A stretch of 32,659 nucleotides of DNA from Pseudomonadales bacterium (GCA_022825925.1 JAJDVW010000084.1:1-32659), one strand, 5' to 3'; shown: positions 16,924 through 25,337, counted from the stretch's first letter. A program made the numbers and translations. Notes: generated by a model not told the origin, from the letters alone.

Positions 16924-18666
16924 CTACGCGCTGCCTTCGGTTCGGCGTTCGATCTCGTTCCTGACCTGCCTTAGTACGATGGCGCAGGCGCGGTCGACCC
17001 GCGGGCTTCGAGTCGCGAGTTCCGGATAGCCGAAACGGTCGGCATGGAGATCGTCCAGGGGCTCGTCGTCGATGGCGAGCGTTCTGGATACGCCGTCGGC
17101 CTCGAAGGTCCAGGTGCACGAAACGACGAGATCGAGGTCGGCAGCACCGTGCTGGTAGCCACTCAATCGATACGTATGCCTGATCCTGAGCGGTCGTTCG
17201 TTCGAGAACTCGAACCCGGGGCCGACGATGAGGTCGCGTTTCGTGCCTTCCCAGCTACCGGGCGTCAAGAGATCGCTTGAGTTTGTCTCGAGGCTGCGGA
17301 AAGCGACGTACGAGACCTCGACCCTTTGCTGGAACAGTGTCGCCAAGTCTTCCAGGGCGCCTCGAAGTGCTTCGACCGTCGGTCGAATGTGCTTCCCGTA
17401 CGCGGTATCCAGCAGGTCGACGTCGGTCTCGGAGGCCACCGGAACGGCTCGGGCGCGGGCGAACGCCGCCTTCTCGCGCCCGACTTCGAGGCGTTCGAGC
17501 GCGTCGCTCAGCTCGTCGAACGGCACCACCTCGGCATTGGTGCGCGACTGACGGACCGTCCCGCCGTAGACGACCGCCTTGACCGCGATGTCCGGAATCG
17601 CGCGCGCCACGGCATCGAGCGAAGCGAAAGCACCCGAAGCGACGGTCGCGCCAGCCTTGATCTCGAGCGCGGTCAGTCCGCCTCCCGTCTCGAACAGCAG
17701 GTCGCACTCCAGCCCGCGGCTGTCGCGGAAGAAGAACAGGTTGTCAGGTAGCCCACGGTTCAGCCGATACTTGAGCGCCTCGACCACGATCATGTTCTCG
17801 AACAGGGCCCCGCGCAGTGGATGCGTAGCGATCTGCTCGGCTCCCTCGATGCCGAGGAGATGCGCGGCAAGCCCCACGTCATGGAAGTAGAGCTTGGGCG
17901 ATTTCACCAGGCGCTTGCGGACGTTGGCATGGAACGGGGGCAGGCGGAAGGCGATGTAGCTCGCCTCCATCACTCCGAGCCAGTTCCTTGCGCTCGTGTG
18001 AGAGACACCCGCATCCCTGCCCAGGGCCATCAGGTCCGTCAGCCGCCCGACCCTGCCGGCGCACAGGCGTACGAAACGTTCGAAGTTCGACAGATCGCGG
18101 ATACCGCCGAGCCGCCGCACGTCCCGCTCGACGTAAGTCCCGAAGTAGTCGCCGAGGGCTTGCCGCGGCTCGATGCCCCGGTCGTGCACTCTCGGGTAGA
18201 AACCCGAGTAGAGCATGTCGTCCAACGTCGCCGGTGCGCCGGCACGCTCCCGCTCCGCCATGGTGAACGGCAACAGCCGCAGCAGACCGGTGCGTCCCGC
18301 AAGCGACTGGCTGATGGCCTCGGAAAGCTGGAAGTTCTCGCTGCCGGTCAGTACGAAGAGGCCGTTGCGGGCCTGTCCGTCGGCGTGCACCTGGAGGTAG
18401 GACAGCAGGTCGGGGACGCGCTGCACCTCGTCTATGATGGCCCCTCCTTCAAGGCGAGCAAGAAAGCCGCGCGGGTCGGACACCGCGAACTGGCGTTGGT
18501 CGGGCGCCTCGAGATTGGCGTAGGCGAGGTGTGGAAAAATCTCGCGACAGAGTGTCGTTTTTCCGGCCTGCCGTGGTCCGGTCACGGTGACGAATGGGTA
18601 CTGGCGGAACAGGTCGACCAGGCGCGCCCCGCGATCTCGCGCTCGATCATGAGTCCCAGTGCACAA
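16924..18666 (-). CDS. AAA_14/DUF4143 ATPase with an unrecognised C-terminal domain; probable N-terminal frameshift
   Basis: Residues about 25-390 form the AAA_14-DUF4143 architecture: Walker A VTVTGPRQAGKTTL, Walker B GGAIIDEVQRVPDLLSYLQ, sensor FVLTGSENFQLSEAISQSLAG, and the nuclease-like signature RGLECDLLFETGGGLTALEIKAG (D...ExK). The usual protein stops near 380-430 residues; this one runs to 580. The extra C-terminal part (about 16924-17490) is beta-rich with no family I recognise. The in-frame start is a TTG at 18666 with an odd N-terminus (CTGTHDRARDRGAR). One frame over, ATG 18650 reads MIEREIAGR, the expected start, meeting this frame near a GGGG run at 18627-18630. A single indel there would restore a normal protein. 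Such ATPases are often accessory; cellular role uncertain. Confidence 0.82.
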   Translation of the reverse strand: MCTGTHDRARDRGARLVDLFRQYPFVTVTGPRQAGKTTLCREIFPHLAYANLEAPDQRQFAVSDPRGFLARLEGGAIIDEVQRVPDLLSYLQVHADGQARNGLFVLTGSENFQLSEAISQSLAGRTGLLRLLPFTMAERERAGAPATLDDMLYSGFYPRVHDRGIEPRQALGDYFGTYVERDVRRLGGIRDLSNFERFVRLCAGRVGRLTDLMALGRDAGVSHTSARNWLGVMEASYIAFRLPPFHANVRKRLVKSPKLYFHDVGLAAHLLGIEGAEQIATHPLRGALFENMIVVEALKYRLNRGLPDNLFFFRDSRGLECDLLFETGGGLTALEIKAGATVASGAFASLDAVARAIPDIAVKAVVYGGTVRQSRTNAEVVPFDELSDALERLEVGREKAAFARARAVPVASETDVDLLDTAYGKHIRPTVEALRGALEDLATLFQQRVEVSYVAFRSLETNSSDLLTPGSWEGTKRDLIVGPGFEFSNERPLRIRHTYRLSGYQHGAADLDLVVSCTWTFEADGVSRTLAIDDEPLDDLHADRFGYPELATRSPRVDRACAIVLRQVRNEIERRTEGSA

Positions 18667-18687
18667 AGCGTCAGGACTTGTGGATCG

Positions 18688-19653
18688 CTACGCCACCGGA
18701 GCGGCCGTCGTTCCTCCGTAGCGCCGGTCCCGGGTCTCTTGGCGGAGCAGTTCGAGTTCCGCCTTGAGCGCCGCGCGACCCGCCTCGGCTTCCCGATCCG
18801 TCGGGTAGTAGGCCAGTTCGCTCTCGGGTTCGCCGGCGACCCGGGTGCCGATGAGCACGCGTGGCTCCGCGTAGTCATAAGGCCTGGCGCGGTGCGCGAT
18901 GGCGCGGTTGTCCCAGAGCAGGGTGTCTCCCGGCCGCCACCGGTGGGTGTACACCCGCGCGGGGTCGGAGACCACGAAATCCACCAGGGACCGGATCAGC
19001 TGCCTGCTCTCGGCGCGGTCGAGCCCCGGTATGCCGAAGGCGTGGCGCCCGACGAACAGGTTCGGGACGCCGGTTTCCGGGTGCACCTTGACCAAGGGCC
19101 GCAGGTACGCCTCGCCATGGTAGATGCCGCCGTCGTCCTCGGGCGGGAAGTCGCCGACGTCGTTGGCCTGCGAATACTGCGTCGAGTGGTAGGCGCTCAA
19201 CCCCGCGATGCGGTCCTTCGTGGCCTGGTCGAGGGCCGCGTAACCGGCGCGGAGGTCCGCGAGTTCGGTCTCGCCGTCGGCTTCGGGCACGACGACGGCC
19301 GACAGCATGGCGCACTTGCTGCTGATGGGCTTGTAGGTCGAGTCGGTGTGCCAAGCCTCGTTGCCGACATTGGTGCGCATGCGCTGGGAGTCGATGTCGT
19401 AGACCCTGCCCAGGCTGCCGTCGTCGAGGCGTTCCTGGTTTGACATGGGCGCGGCGGCGAACTCGAGCTCGCCGAACCGCCGGCCGAAGACCACGTTCTC
19501 TTCGTCGGAGAGGAACTGCCCGGGGAAGAGCAGGAATCCGTGGTCCAGGAAGGCCGCGTGGATGGGGGCGAAATCCGCGTCGGTGAGGCTGGCGAGCGAG
19601 ACGCCGGTGACCGTCGCGCCGAAGACCTTCTCGGGGATGGGCGTGATGTGCAT
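18688..19653 (-). CDS. TauD/TfdA-family Fe(II)/2-oxoglutarate dioxygenase
   Basis: A 321-residue dioxygenase. The iron-binding HxD is in NEAWHTDSTYK and the distal His in DNRAIAHRARPYD, followed by the 2-oxoglutarate-binding Arg region (EPRVLIGTRVAG). HAAFLDHGFLLFPGQFLSDEENVVFGRRFGEL is the family N-terminal part. Members hydroxylate taurine, 2,4-D, carnitine-like and other small acids, so the substrate cannot be assigned. It lies between a crotonase and the DUF4143 ATPase on the same strand; the 81-base gap upstream could hold its own promoter. Confidence 0.92.
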   Translation of the reverse strand: MHITPIPEKVFGATVTGVSLASLTDADFAPIHAAFLDHGFLLFPGQFLSDEENVVFGRRFGELEFAAAPMSNQERLDDGSLGRVYDIDSQRMRTNVGNEAWHTDSTYKPISSKCAMLSAVVVPEADGETELADLRAGYAALDQATKDRIAGLSAYHSTQYSQANDVGDFPPEDDGGIYHGEAYLRPLVKVHPETGVPNLFVGRHAFGIPGLDRAESRQLIRSLVDFVVSDPARVYTHRWRPGDTLLWDNRAIAHRARPYDYAEPRVLIGTRVAGEPESELAYYPTDREAEAGRAALKAELELLRQETRDRRYGGTTAAPVA

Positions 19654-19734
19654 GCGCTTGCCGGGCTCGGGATGCTCGTGAGGAGGGCGGTAGCTTAGGC
19701 CCTGTTCGAACGTGGCGCCATCCGGCCCGAAGCG

Positions 19735-20490
19735 TTACAGGTTCGAGAAGTCGGGTTTGCGTTTCTCGCGGAACGCGGCCAGCGCCTCTCGGTTGGCCGG
19801 TCCACCGACAAGCTTCGCGAGCGTCGCGTTCTCCGCGGCCGCGGCCTCCCGGAGGCGCTCTCGGCCCGGCCCCGCGATGAGGCGCTTCATGTGGCCCAGC
19901 GACTCGGTGGGGAGCGCCGCCAGGTGCGCCGCCCTTGCCTGGACGGCCGCGGCGAACCCGTCGTCGGGAAACACGTCGAGCACGAGCCCGGCGGCCTTGC
20001 ACGCGGCGGCGTCCATCCACTCCGCGGCCATCAGGAACCACATCGCCCGCTGACGTCCCATCAATGCCGGGAACGTATGCGTGCTGGCGGCCTCCGCGAC
20101 CAGCCCTAGTTCGGAGAAGGGGCACCGGAGGCGCGCGCTCTCGGCCATGAAGGCGAAGTCGGCGATCCCGACGATCGTGGCGCCGACGCCCACGCCGAGC
20201 CCGTTGATCGCGACGACGAAGGGTTTCGGGAAGTCGAAGACCACGTCGAGCATGCCGGCGAAGCCATGCCGTGGAGGCGGCCCGGCGGCGGCCATCTCCG
20301 AGAGGTCCGCGCCGGCGCTGAATGCGCGTCCGGTCCCGGTCAGGACGACGACCCGGCACCCGGAGTCCTCCCGCGCCGCGAGCAGCGCTTCGGTGAGGTC
20401 GTCGAACTGTTGCCCGTTGAAGGCGTTCAACGTGTCTGGGCGGTTGAGGGCGATGGTACGCACGCCGGCATCGTCGTTGACTCGGATCAT
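19735..20490 (-). CDS. Enoyl-CoA hydratase/isomerase (crotonase) family protein
   Basis: A 251-residue crotonase. The oxyanion-hole segments are RAFSAGADLSEM and AINGLGVGVGATIVGIADF, with the acidic PFSELGLVAEAAST following. A single Glu at this place fits delta3-delta2-enoyl-CoA isomerases (PECI-like) better than hydratases, which need two. The ATG at 20488-20490 is preferred: GGGAGG lies eight bases before it, and the sequence before it has no crotonase similarity. It follows the SDR gene by 37 bases. Confidence 0.9.
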   Translation of the reverse strand: MIRVNDDAGVRTIALNRPDTLNAFNGQQFDDLTEALLAAREDSGCRVVVLTGTGRAFSAGADLSEMAAAGPPPRHGFAGMLDVVFDFPKPFVVAINGLGVGVGATIVGIADFAFMAESARLRCPFSELGLVAEAASTHTFPALMGRQRAMWFLMAAEWMDAAACKAAGLVLDVFPDDGFAAAVQARAAHLAALPTESLGHMKRLIAGPGRERLREAAAAENATLAKLVGGPANREALAAFREKRKPDFSNL

Positions 20491-20527
20491 GGTGTTGCCT
20501 CCCTGGCTACGGGCGGATGCGGCTTGC

Positions 20528-21340
20528 TCAGTAGTACACCGAACGGCTGCCGCCGCCGTCGGCGGCGATGGTCTCGCCGTTGATCGCCCAGGACCTGTCG
20601 GAGCAGAGGAAGACGGCGAGGTGGGCGATCTCCCGCGCATCCACCATGCGGCCGATGCTGTTCCCGCGCCCCTCGGCGTAGTCCGCCGCCTCGAGCTCCT
20701 CGGGCGTGATGCCGCGCTTCGCGGCCCGCCCCGCCAGCATCTCCATGACGCCCTCGGTGCGGGTGAGGCCGGGATGGATGCAGTTCACGGTCACCCCGTC
20801 GCGCCCGAGCTGCATGGCGAGGGTGCGCGTGAAGTGCACCAGGGAGGCGTTGCGGGCGCCGCCGCTCAGGTTGCCGGCGATGCGCGCGTTCAGGCCGCTG
20901 ATGTTGACGATGCGGCCCCAGCCGGAGGCCTTGAGATGCGGAATGGCCGCCCGGGCGCAGCGCAGGGCGCCCAGGTACTTGACGTTGAAGTCCTCGAGGA
21001 AGTCCTCGTCCACGATGGTGTCGATGGGGCCGGTGGCCGTGGGCGAGCCGCCGGGGTGGGAGCCGCTGTTGACGAGGATGTGCAGGCCGCCGAGTTCCCG
21101 TGCCGCGTCGTCTACCGTGGCCTCGACCCGCGCGCGGTCCGTCACGTCGCACGCCATGGCCGTCACCTTGCGCCGGGTGGCGTCCGCGATCTCCGCGGCG
21201 GCATCGGCGAGGGGGCCGGGGGTGCGGGCCACCAGCACGAGGTCCACGCCTTCGCGCGCCAGTTCGAGGGCGATGGCCTTGCCGATGCCGCGGCTGCCGC
21301 CGACGACCAGGCCGCGCCGGCCGTCGAGTCCCGTGTCCAT
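20528..21340 (-). CDS. SDR-family protein lacking the catalytic Tyr-x-x-x-Lys
   Basis: A 270-residue classical SDR fold. The nucleotide-binding glycine motif is intact (LVVGGSRGIGKAIALELA), as are CDVTDRARVE, ILVNSG and a central Asn (FNVKYLGAL). After the Ser strand RIVNISGL, the position of the catalytic Tyr reads Gly and that of the Lys reads Asn, in LSGGARNASLVHFTRTLAMQLG. The C-terminal WAINGETIAADGGGSRSVYY is normal. Cofactor binding looks retained but the standard hydride-transfer chemistry should not work. It lies between the Nudix and crotonase genes, seven bases from the former. Confidence 0.88.
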   Translation of the reverse strand: MDTGLDGRRGLVVGGSRGIGKAIALELAREGVDLVLVARTPGPLADAAAEIADATRRKVTAMACDVTDRARVEATVDDAARELGGLHILVNSGSHPGGSPTATGPIDTIVDEDFLEDFNVKYLGALRCARAAIPHLKASGWGRIVNISGLNARIAGNLSGGARNASLVHFTRTLAMQLGRDGVTVNCIHPGLTRTEGVMEMLAGRAAKRGITPEELEAADYAEGRGNSIGRMVDAREIAHLAVFLCSDRSWAINGETIAADGGGSRSVYY

Positions 21341-21347
21341 GGGCGGC

Positions 21348-22085
21348 TCAGTAGTCCATGACGGTGTTCTGGAACTCGAAGCCGCCCTGCGCCATCACCA
21401 GGCGGTGGCGCGACCCGGCGGCGTCGGCGTCCCCCGCCTCGTATCCGGCGTCCCCGGCCCACATCGCCACCCGCACGCCGTCCGCGCGCTTGCCGATGTG
21501 GGTTTCGTAGACCGTCGCTTCGGCGGAGCGAAAGCGCTCGAGGATGGCGTCGACGCTGGCGTACCGCGACAGGTGGTAGAGCGTCACCCACGTCGGGGGA
21601 ACCAGGTCGATCTCCCCGGCCGAGTGACGCTCGAGGGCGGCCGCCGGGGAGATCCATTGGTGCTCCTGGATCTCGCCGCCGTCGATGCTGACGGACTGTT
21701 CCGCCGCGCGCGCCGCGAAGAACCAGGTCGCGAAGCGCTTGGGCGTGCTCGGCGGCGGCGTCCAGTGGGCGAACCACACGAAGTCGGCCGGGGCGGCTGC
21801 GATGCCGGCCTCCTCGCGCGTTTCGCGGGCCGCGGCGTTGCGGGCGGTGCCTTCGGGGTCGCCGTTGTCCCCGGCGTCTTCCGCGTCGATGCGCCCGCCC
21901 GGGAACACCCACATGCCGCCGAAGGCGATCCGCGAGTTCTTGCGCAGCATCAGCACTTCAACGTCCGGCGACTCGCGCAGCAGCACGACGGTGGCGGCGG
22001 GGACGGGCGGCGGCGCCTTGGCCGGATCGACCTCGAGTTCGCCGTACATGTCGTTGCGGTGACGGGTCGCCGGATCGGTGGGCAT
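21348..22085 (-). CDS. Nudix hydrolase (NUDT7/NUDT19-like)
   Basis: A 245-residue Nudix protein. The Nudix box is GGRIDAEDAG, an insert, then ARETREEAGI, giving the metal-binding REx2EE. It is preceded by RIAFGGMWVFPGG, the NUDT19/NUDT7 pattern linked to CoA or acyl-CoA pyrophosphohydrolysis. PPTWVTLYHLSRY in the C-terminal half is typical of the same group. It is the first gene of the Nudix-SDR-crotonase-TauD run, which would fit CoA-ester turnover (inference). Confidence 0.88.
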   Translation of the reverse strand: MPTDPATRHRNDMYGELEVDPAKAPPPVPAATVVLLRESPDVEVLMLRKNSRIAFGGMWVFPGGRIDAEDAGDNGDPEGTARNAAARETREEAGIAAAPADFVWFAHWTPPPSTPKRFATWFFAARAAEQSVSIDGGEIQEHQWISPAAALERHSAGEIDLVPPTWVTLYHLSRYASVDAILERFRSAEATVYETHIGKRADGVRVAMWAGDAGYEAGDADAAGSRHRLVMAQGGFEFQNTVMDY

Positions 22086-22189
22086 GAACGCTCCTTGTTG
22101 GATGGCCGCTTTCGCGGAAGCTCCCGTTCAGCATACCGCGCCATCGCGGGGGCTGTCCGGCCGTGCCTGCCGGCCAAGGGGAACGAACG

Positions 22190-22261
22190 ATGCCGAAGTA
22201 CGTGATCCTGCCGCCGGCGGGAGACCTGGAGCGGGGGGGTGCGCGTCTCCGGGTGCCCTAG
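22190..22261 (+). other. Short ORF with ribosome-binding site, possible gene remnant
   Basis: A 23-codon ORF (MPKYVILPPAGDLERGG...) preceded by AAGGGGAACGAACG. The opening residues recall the N-terminus of some S8 peptidases, but it stops after 23 codons. It may be a remnant or chance. It is the only coding-like signal in the 217-base gap between the Nudix and EthD genes. Confidence 0.2.
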
Positions 22262-22302
22262 TTCAGCAACGGCCGCTGTGTGCGGTCCAGCGCCTGAAGG
22301 GG

Positions 22303-22992
22303 TCAGGGGATCCCGATCATCTGCGTGCCGGCGCGCAGCACGGTCGCGCCCTCCACCCAGCGCTCCATCCCGTCGGGCCGGATATGTTCCCGGTACCCTC
22401 GCCAGCCGTCGGCGTCCGGGAAGTAGAGTTCCGCCATCCCGGCGTTGGGCTCGCCCTCGGGGTCGAGACTGTGGCTCACCACGTACCGGAAGCCGCCGAC
22501 CTGCTCCATCGTCGAACGCACGTTGGGCACGTGCACGCCGAGCCAGTGGTCGAAGAACGCGTCGAAGTCGGTGCCGTCCCGGGCCTCGACGAGGAAGGTC
22601 ACCTTGAAGAACCCCGAGCGCGTGCACGGGAACGGGGCGTTCAGGGTGAGCGGTTCGACCGGGAGTTGCCCATCCATGACGACGTACTCCCGCGTCGCCC
22701 ACGGCACGTAGGGTTCGGCCTTTTCCTGGAAGGTGTCGGCGGGGACCGTGCCCTGCGGCGTCTCCGGCCGGGGCAGGGGCTTGCCGAACCAGAGTTGCGC
22801 CATCCCGTCCCACGGATGGCGGCCCTCGGCGTCGGCGTCGAACAGGGTCACGACGTAGCGCGTCGCGTGCCACTTGCCCTGCGCGGCCCGCTCGTGCTGG
22901 CCCTCGATCACCGCGGACATGTGGTTGCCGTACCAGTGGACGAGAAGTTCCTCGCGGGACGCGGTTGGACGGCGCTTGATGAGGTAGATCAT
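22303..22992 (-). CDS. EthD-domain protein, tandem duplicated
   Basis: A 229-residue protein with two ferredoxin-like EthD repeats: residues 1-110 (MIYLIKRRPTASREELLVHWYGNHM) and about 115-229 (FFKVTFLVEARDGTDFDAFFDHWLGVHVPNVRS). Each half has the His-Trp or His-near-Trp pattern of dimeric alpha-beta barrel proteins. EthD domains accompany ether or aromatic degradation, but their catalytic role is poorly defined. The ATG at 22992 is chosen because GGAGG lies six bases before it; an in-frame ATG at 23037 has no such site. Confidence 0.82.
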   Translation of the reverse strand: MIYLIKRRPTASREELLVHWYGNHMSAVIEGQHERAAQGKWHATRYVVTLFDADAEGRHPWDGMAQLWFGKPLPRPETPQGTVPADTFQEKAEPYVPWATREYVVMDGQLPVEPLTLNAPFPCTRSGFFKVTFLVEARDGTDFDAFFDHWLGVHVPNVRSTMEQVGGFRYVVSHSLDPEGEPNAGMAELYFPDADGWRGYREHIRPDGMERWVEGATVLRAGTQMIGIP

Positions 22993-23040
22993 CTTCGCCT
23001 CCGGGGTAGGTTGGAGAGTCGGTTGCAGGTCGGTCATGGA

Positions 23041-23116
23041 GGTGCCTGGGTGGTGCCTGGTCGGGACGGGGACGCGGTGATTGTATCCTTGTGTCGACGG
23101 GGCGCGGCAACGCCCC
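23041..23116. promoter_or_regulatory. Divergent control region between EthD and MFS genes
   Basis: GGTGCCTGG occurs twice, at 23041-23049 and 23052-23060, one helical turn apart, as a regulator half-site pair might. Downstream, GGGGCG (23099-23104) and CGCCCC (23111-23116) form a hairpin followed by TTTG, ahead of the MFS ATG at 23179. Function unknown. Confidence 0.3.
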
Positions 23117-23178
23117 TTTGATGCCGTGCCGGCCAATCCGCGCGGGGTTTCCCCCGCCACCAGGGAGCAGGCCTGACG

Positions 23179-24432
23179 ATGTCCGAGGCGACGGACGCGA
23201 CCGCCCGCGGCGGCCGGTACTACTACGGCTGGAACGTCGTGGGGCTCACGGTGATCCTGCAGGCGGTCACTATCGGTATCTCCTTCTACAGCTTCGCCCT
23301 GTTCGTCGTGCCCTGGCTGGAGGCCTTCGCCGTGGACCGGGCGCAGGTGATGCTCGCCATCTTTCTCGCACAGATCGGGCTCGGCGCGGTGAGCCCGATC
23401 TGCGGGCGCCTGCTCGACCGGTTTCCGGTCCGGCTGCTGGTGGTTCTCGGCTGCGCGTGCCTGGCCGGCGGCCTCCTGATGATGTCCGCCGCCACGGCGT
23501 TCTGGCAGGTCGTGGTCGCGTACGCGACGCTCATGCCCCTCGGCATGGCGTTCGCGGGCAGCATGGCGTCGCAGACCCTCGTCACGCGGTGGTTCACGGG
23601 ACGGCGCGGCGTCGCGATGGGCATCTCCGCGATGGGCACGTCCCTCGGCGGCTTCGCGTTCCCGTTGCTGATCGCGCCGCTGATCTCGAACGTGGGCTGG
23701 GCGGACACGCTTGCGGTCCTGGCCGCGCTGACCGTCGCGCTCACGGTGCCGGCGGCGCTCCTGGTGTTGCGGCGCTCGCCGCCGGGCGATGCCCTGCGCG
23801 TCGCGGGCGGTCCCCCGCCGCGGCGGTGGTCGACGCGCGAGGTGCTCTCGACGCGGACGTTCTGGATCCCGGTGGTCGCGCTGGTGCCGGTCAACGCTGC
23901 GTTCGGCGGGGTGCAGTTCAACCTCGGCGCGTACGTCTTCGACCTGGGCCTCGACCAGGGGGTCGCGGCGACCCTGATCGCGATCACGGCGGTGAGCAAC
24001 CTCGTCGGCAAGTTCGTGTTCGGGAGCCTGGGCGACCGCGTGGACCATCGCGTGCTGTTCTGGGCGATGGGCGCCTGTCTGGCGGTGGCGCTCATCTTCT
24101 ACCTCCTGGCGCCGGGGTTCCCGGCGCTGGCGGTGGCGGCCGCCCTGCAGGGACTGTCCACCGGCGGCGTGCTGCCCCTCATGGGCCTGATCTACGCCGG
24201 GCGCTTCGGCGCGTCCTCCTTCGGTCGGGTCATGGGGCTCGTCGTTCTCTTTCTGACGGCGGGCAGCGTGGGGTCCGTGTACTCGGGCTGGATCTTCGAT
24301 CTCACCGGGAGCTACCTCCCCGCGTTCGCGACGTTTCTCTTTCTGCTGCTGCCTGGGGCAATATGGATGTGGTGGCTGCCGAGGGCGGGAATAACGGCCG
24401 CGGCGCCGGAGCGAGGAGGACAGGCCGCATGA
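23179..24432 (+). CDS. MFS transporter (OFA/monocarboxylate-like)
   Basis: A 417-residue major facilitator with about twelve membrane helices, starting after a short cytoplasmic arm with YYYGWNVVGLTVILQAVTIGISFYSFALF. The motif-A loop between helices 2 and 3 reads GRLLDRFPVRLL, and WFTGRRGVAMGISAMGTSLGG is the typical helix 4-5 region of the oxalate/formate and monocarboxylate antiporter group. The stop overlaps the start of the selenoprotein gene as ATGA, so the carrier and the reductase-like protein are probably made together. Substrate unknown. Confidence 0.92.
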   Translation: MSEATDATARGGRYYYGWNVVGLTVILQAVTIGISFYSFALFVVPWLEAFAVDRAQVMLAIFLAQIGLGAVSPICGRLLDRFPVRLLVVLGCACLAGGLLMMSAATAFWQVVVAYATLMPLGMAFAGSMASQTLVTRWFTGRRGVAMGISAMGTSLGGFAFPLLIAPLISNVGWADTLAVLAALTVALTVPAALLVLRRSPPGDALRVAGGPPPRRWSTREVLSTRTFWIPVVALVPVNAAFGGVQFNLGAYVFDLGLDQGVAATLIAITAVSNLVGKFVFGSLGDRVDHRVLFWAMGACLAVALIFYLLAPGFPALAVAAALQGLSTGGVLPLMGLIYAGRFGASSFGRVMGLVVLFLTAGSVGSVYSGWIFDLTGSYLPAFATFLFLLLPGAIWMWWLPRAGITAAAPERGGQAA

Positions 24433-25337
24433 CGCAACCCCCGGTCGACTACATCGAGCGCACGCGGGAGCAATACTCGGCCCTCGGGTACCCAACGTAT
24501 CGCTGGGTGGAGGAGACGGAACCGCCGGCGTTCACGCGGTTGGACAAGCCGATGCACGAATGGCGCGTCGGGCTCGTGGCCTCCGGGGGCGTCTACGTCC
24601 AGGGGCAGATCGCCTTCCACCACCGGGACGACGTCAGCTATCGCGAGATCGAGGCGGATACGGCGGTCGAGCGGCTGCGGGCCACGCACTTCGCCTACGA
24701 TCTGACGGATGCGCGGGCAGATCCGAACGTCGTGTTTCCGCTGGAGACGCTCCGCCACCTGCGCGACCGGGGCGAGATCGGCGCGGTGGGGCCCCGGGCC
24801 TACACGTTCATGGGGGGCATTTACTCCGTGCGCAAGGTGCGGGACATCCTCGCGCCGGCGCTGGCCGAACGCCTCGTTTCGGACTGCGTCGACGTCGCGA
24901 TCATGGTGCCGGTCTGACCCGTCTGCCATCAGTCCGTCGGACTGATCGCGCGGGAGGTCGAGCGGCGTGGCATCGCCACCGTGAGCTGCTCGAGTGCCTT
25001 CTCGATCACGCGCGCGGCCTTCGCCCCGCGCGCGGTGTACCTGGACTTCCCGCTCGGCCGCACGGCCGGCAAGGCGGGTGATGTCGCGATGCAGCGCGCG
25101 GTGATGCGGGCGGCGCTGGCAACCTTGCGCGACGCGAAGCAGCCGGGGGAGATGGTCGAGCTGCCCTACCGCTGGGCGGACACGGACGACTGGAAGGACG
25201 GCGTGATGCGCCCGCGGCCCGGCGGTGGCGGCGACCACGCGGACGACCGTTCCGACCGGCTGCCCACTCCGCAGTACCAGACGGAGGAAGACGCCGCCCT
25301 CGCGGATCCGGACTGCCCGACCTGCGTCTTTTCGTAG
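24429..25337 (+). CDS. GrdB-like selenoprotein (glycine/sarcosine/betaine reductase B family), Sec at an in-frame UGA
   Basis: A 302-residue protein if the TGA at 24915-24917 is read as selenocysteine. Upstream sequence reads VDYIERTREQYSALGYPTYRW, FHHRDDVSYREI and ARADPNVVFPLETLRHLRDRGEIGAVGP. The junction reads IMVPV-U-PVCHQSVGLIAREVERRG, the Sec-x-x-Cys segment (U163, C166) of this family, where some members have Cys-x-x-Cys. After the UGA the frame stays open and family-like (YLDFPLGRTAGKAGDVAMQRAV, ELPYRW) to TAG at 25335. A hairpin follows the UGA at the right distance for a bacterial SECIS. The protein ends DCPTCVFS, a second CxxC (C296, C299). It starts within ATGA of the MFS stop. 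The relatives are reductase-like; the substrate is unknown. Confidence 0.9.
24928..24946 (+). promoter_or_regulatory. Candidate bacterial SECIS hairpin
   Basis: ATCAGTCC (24928-24935), loop GTC, GGACTGAT (24939-24946): eight perfect pairs beginning ten bases after the UGA at 24915-24917. The loop starts 18 bases after the UGA and its first base is G, both in line with known bacterial SECIS elements bound by SelB. Confidence 0.78.

Noticed and set aside
24915..24917. TGA as an ordinary stop followed by a separate small gene
   Set aside because: The frame is family-like on both sides, the U-P-V-C motif spans it and a hairpin follows; the downstream piece has no start with a ribosome-binding site.
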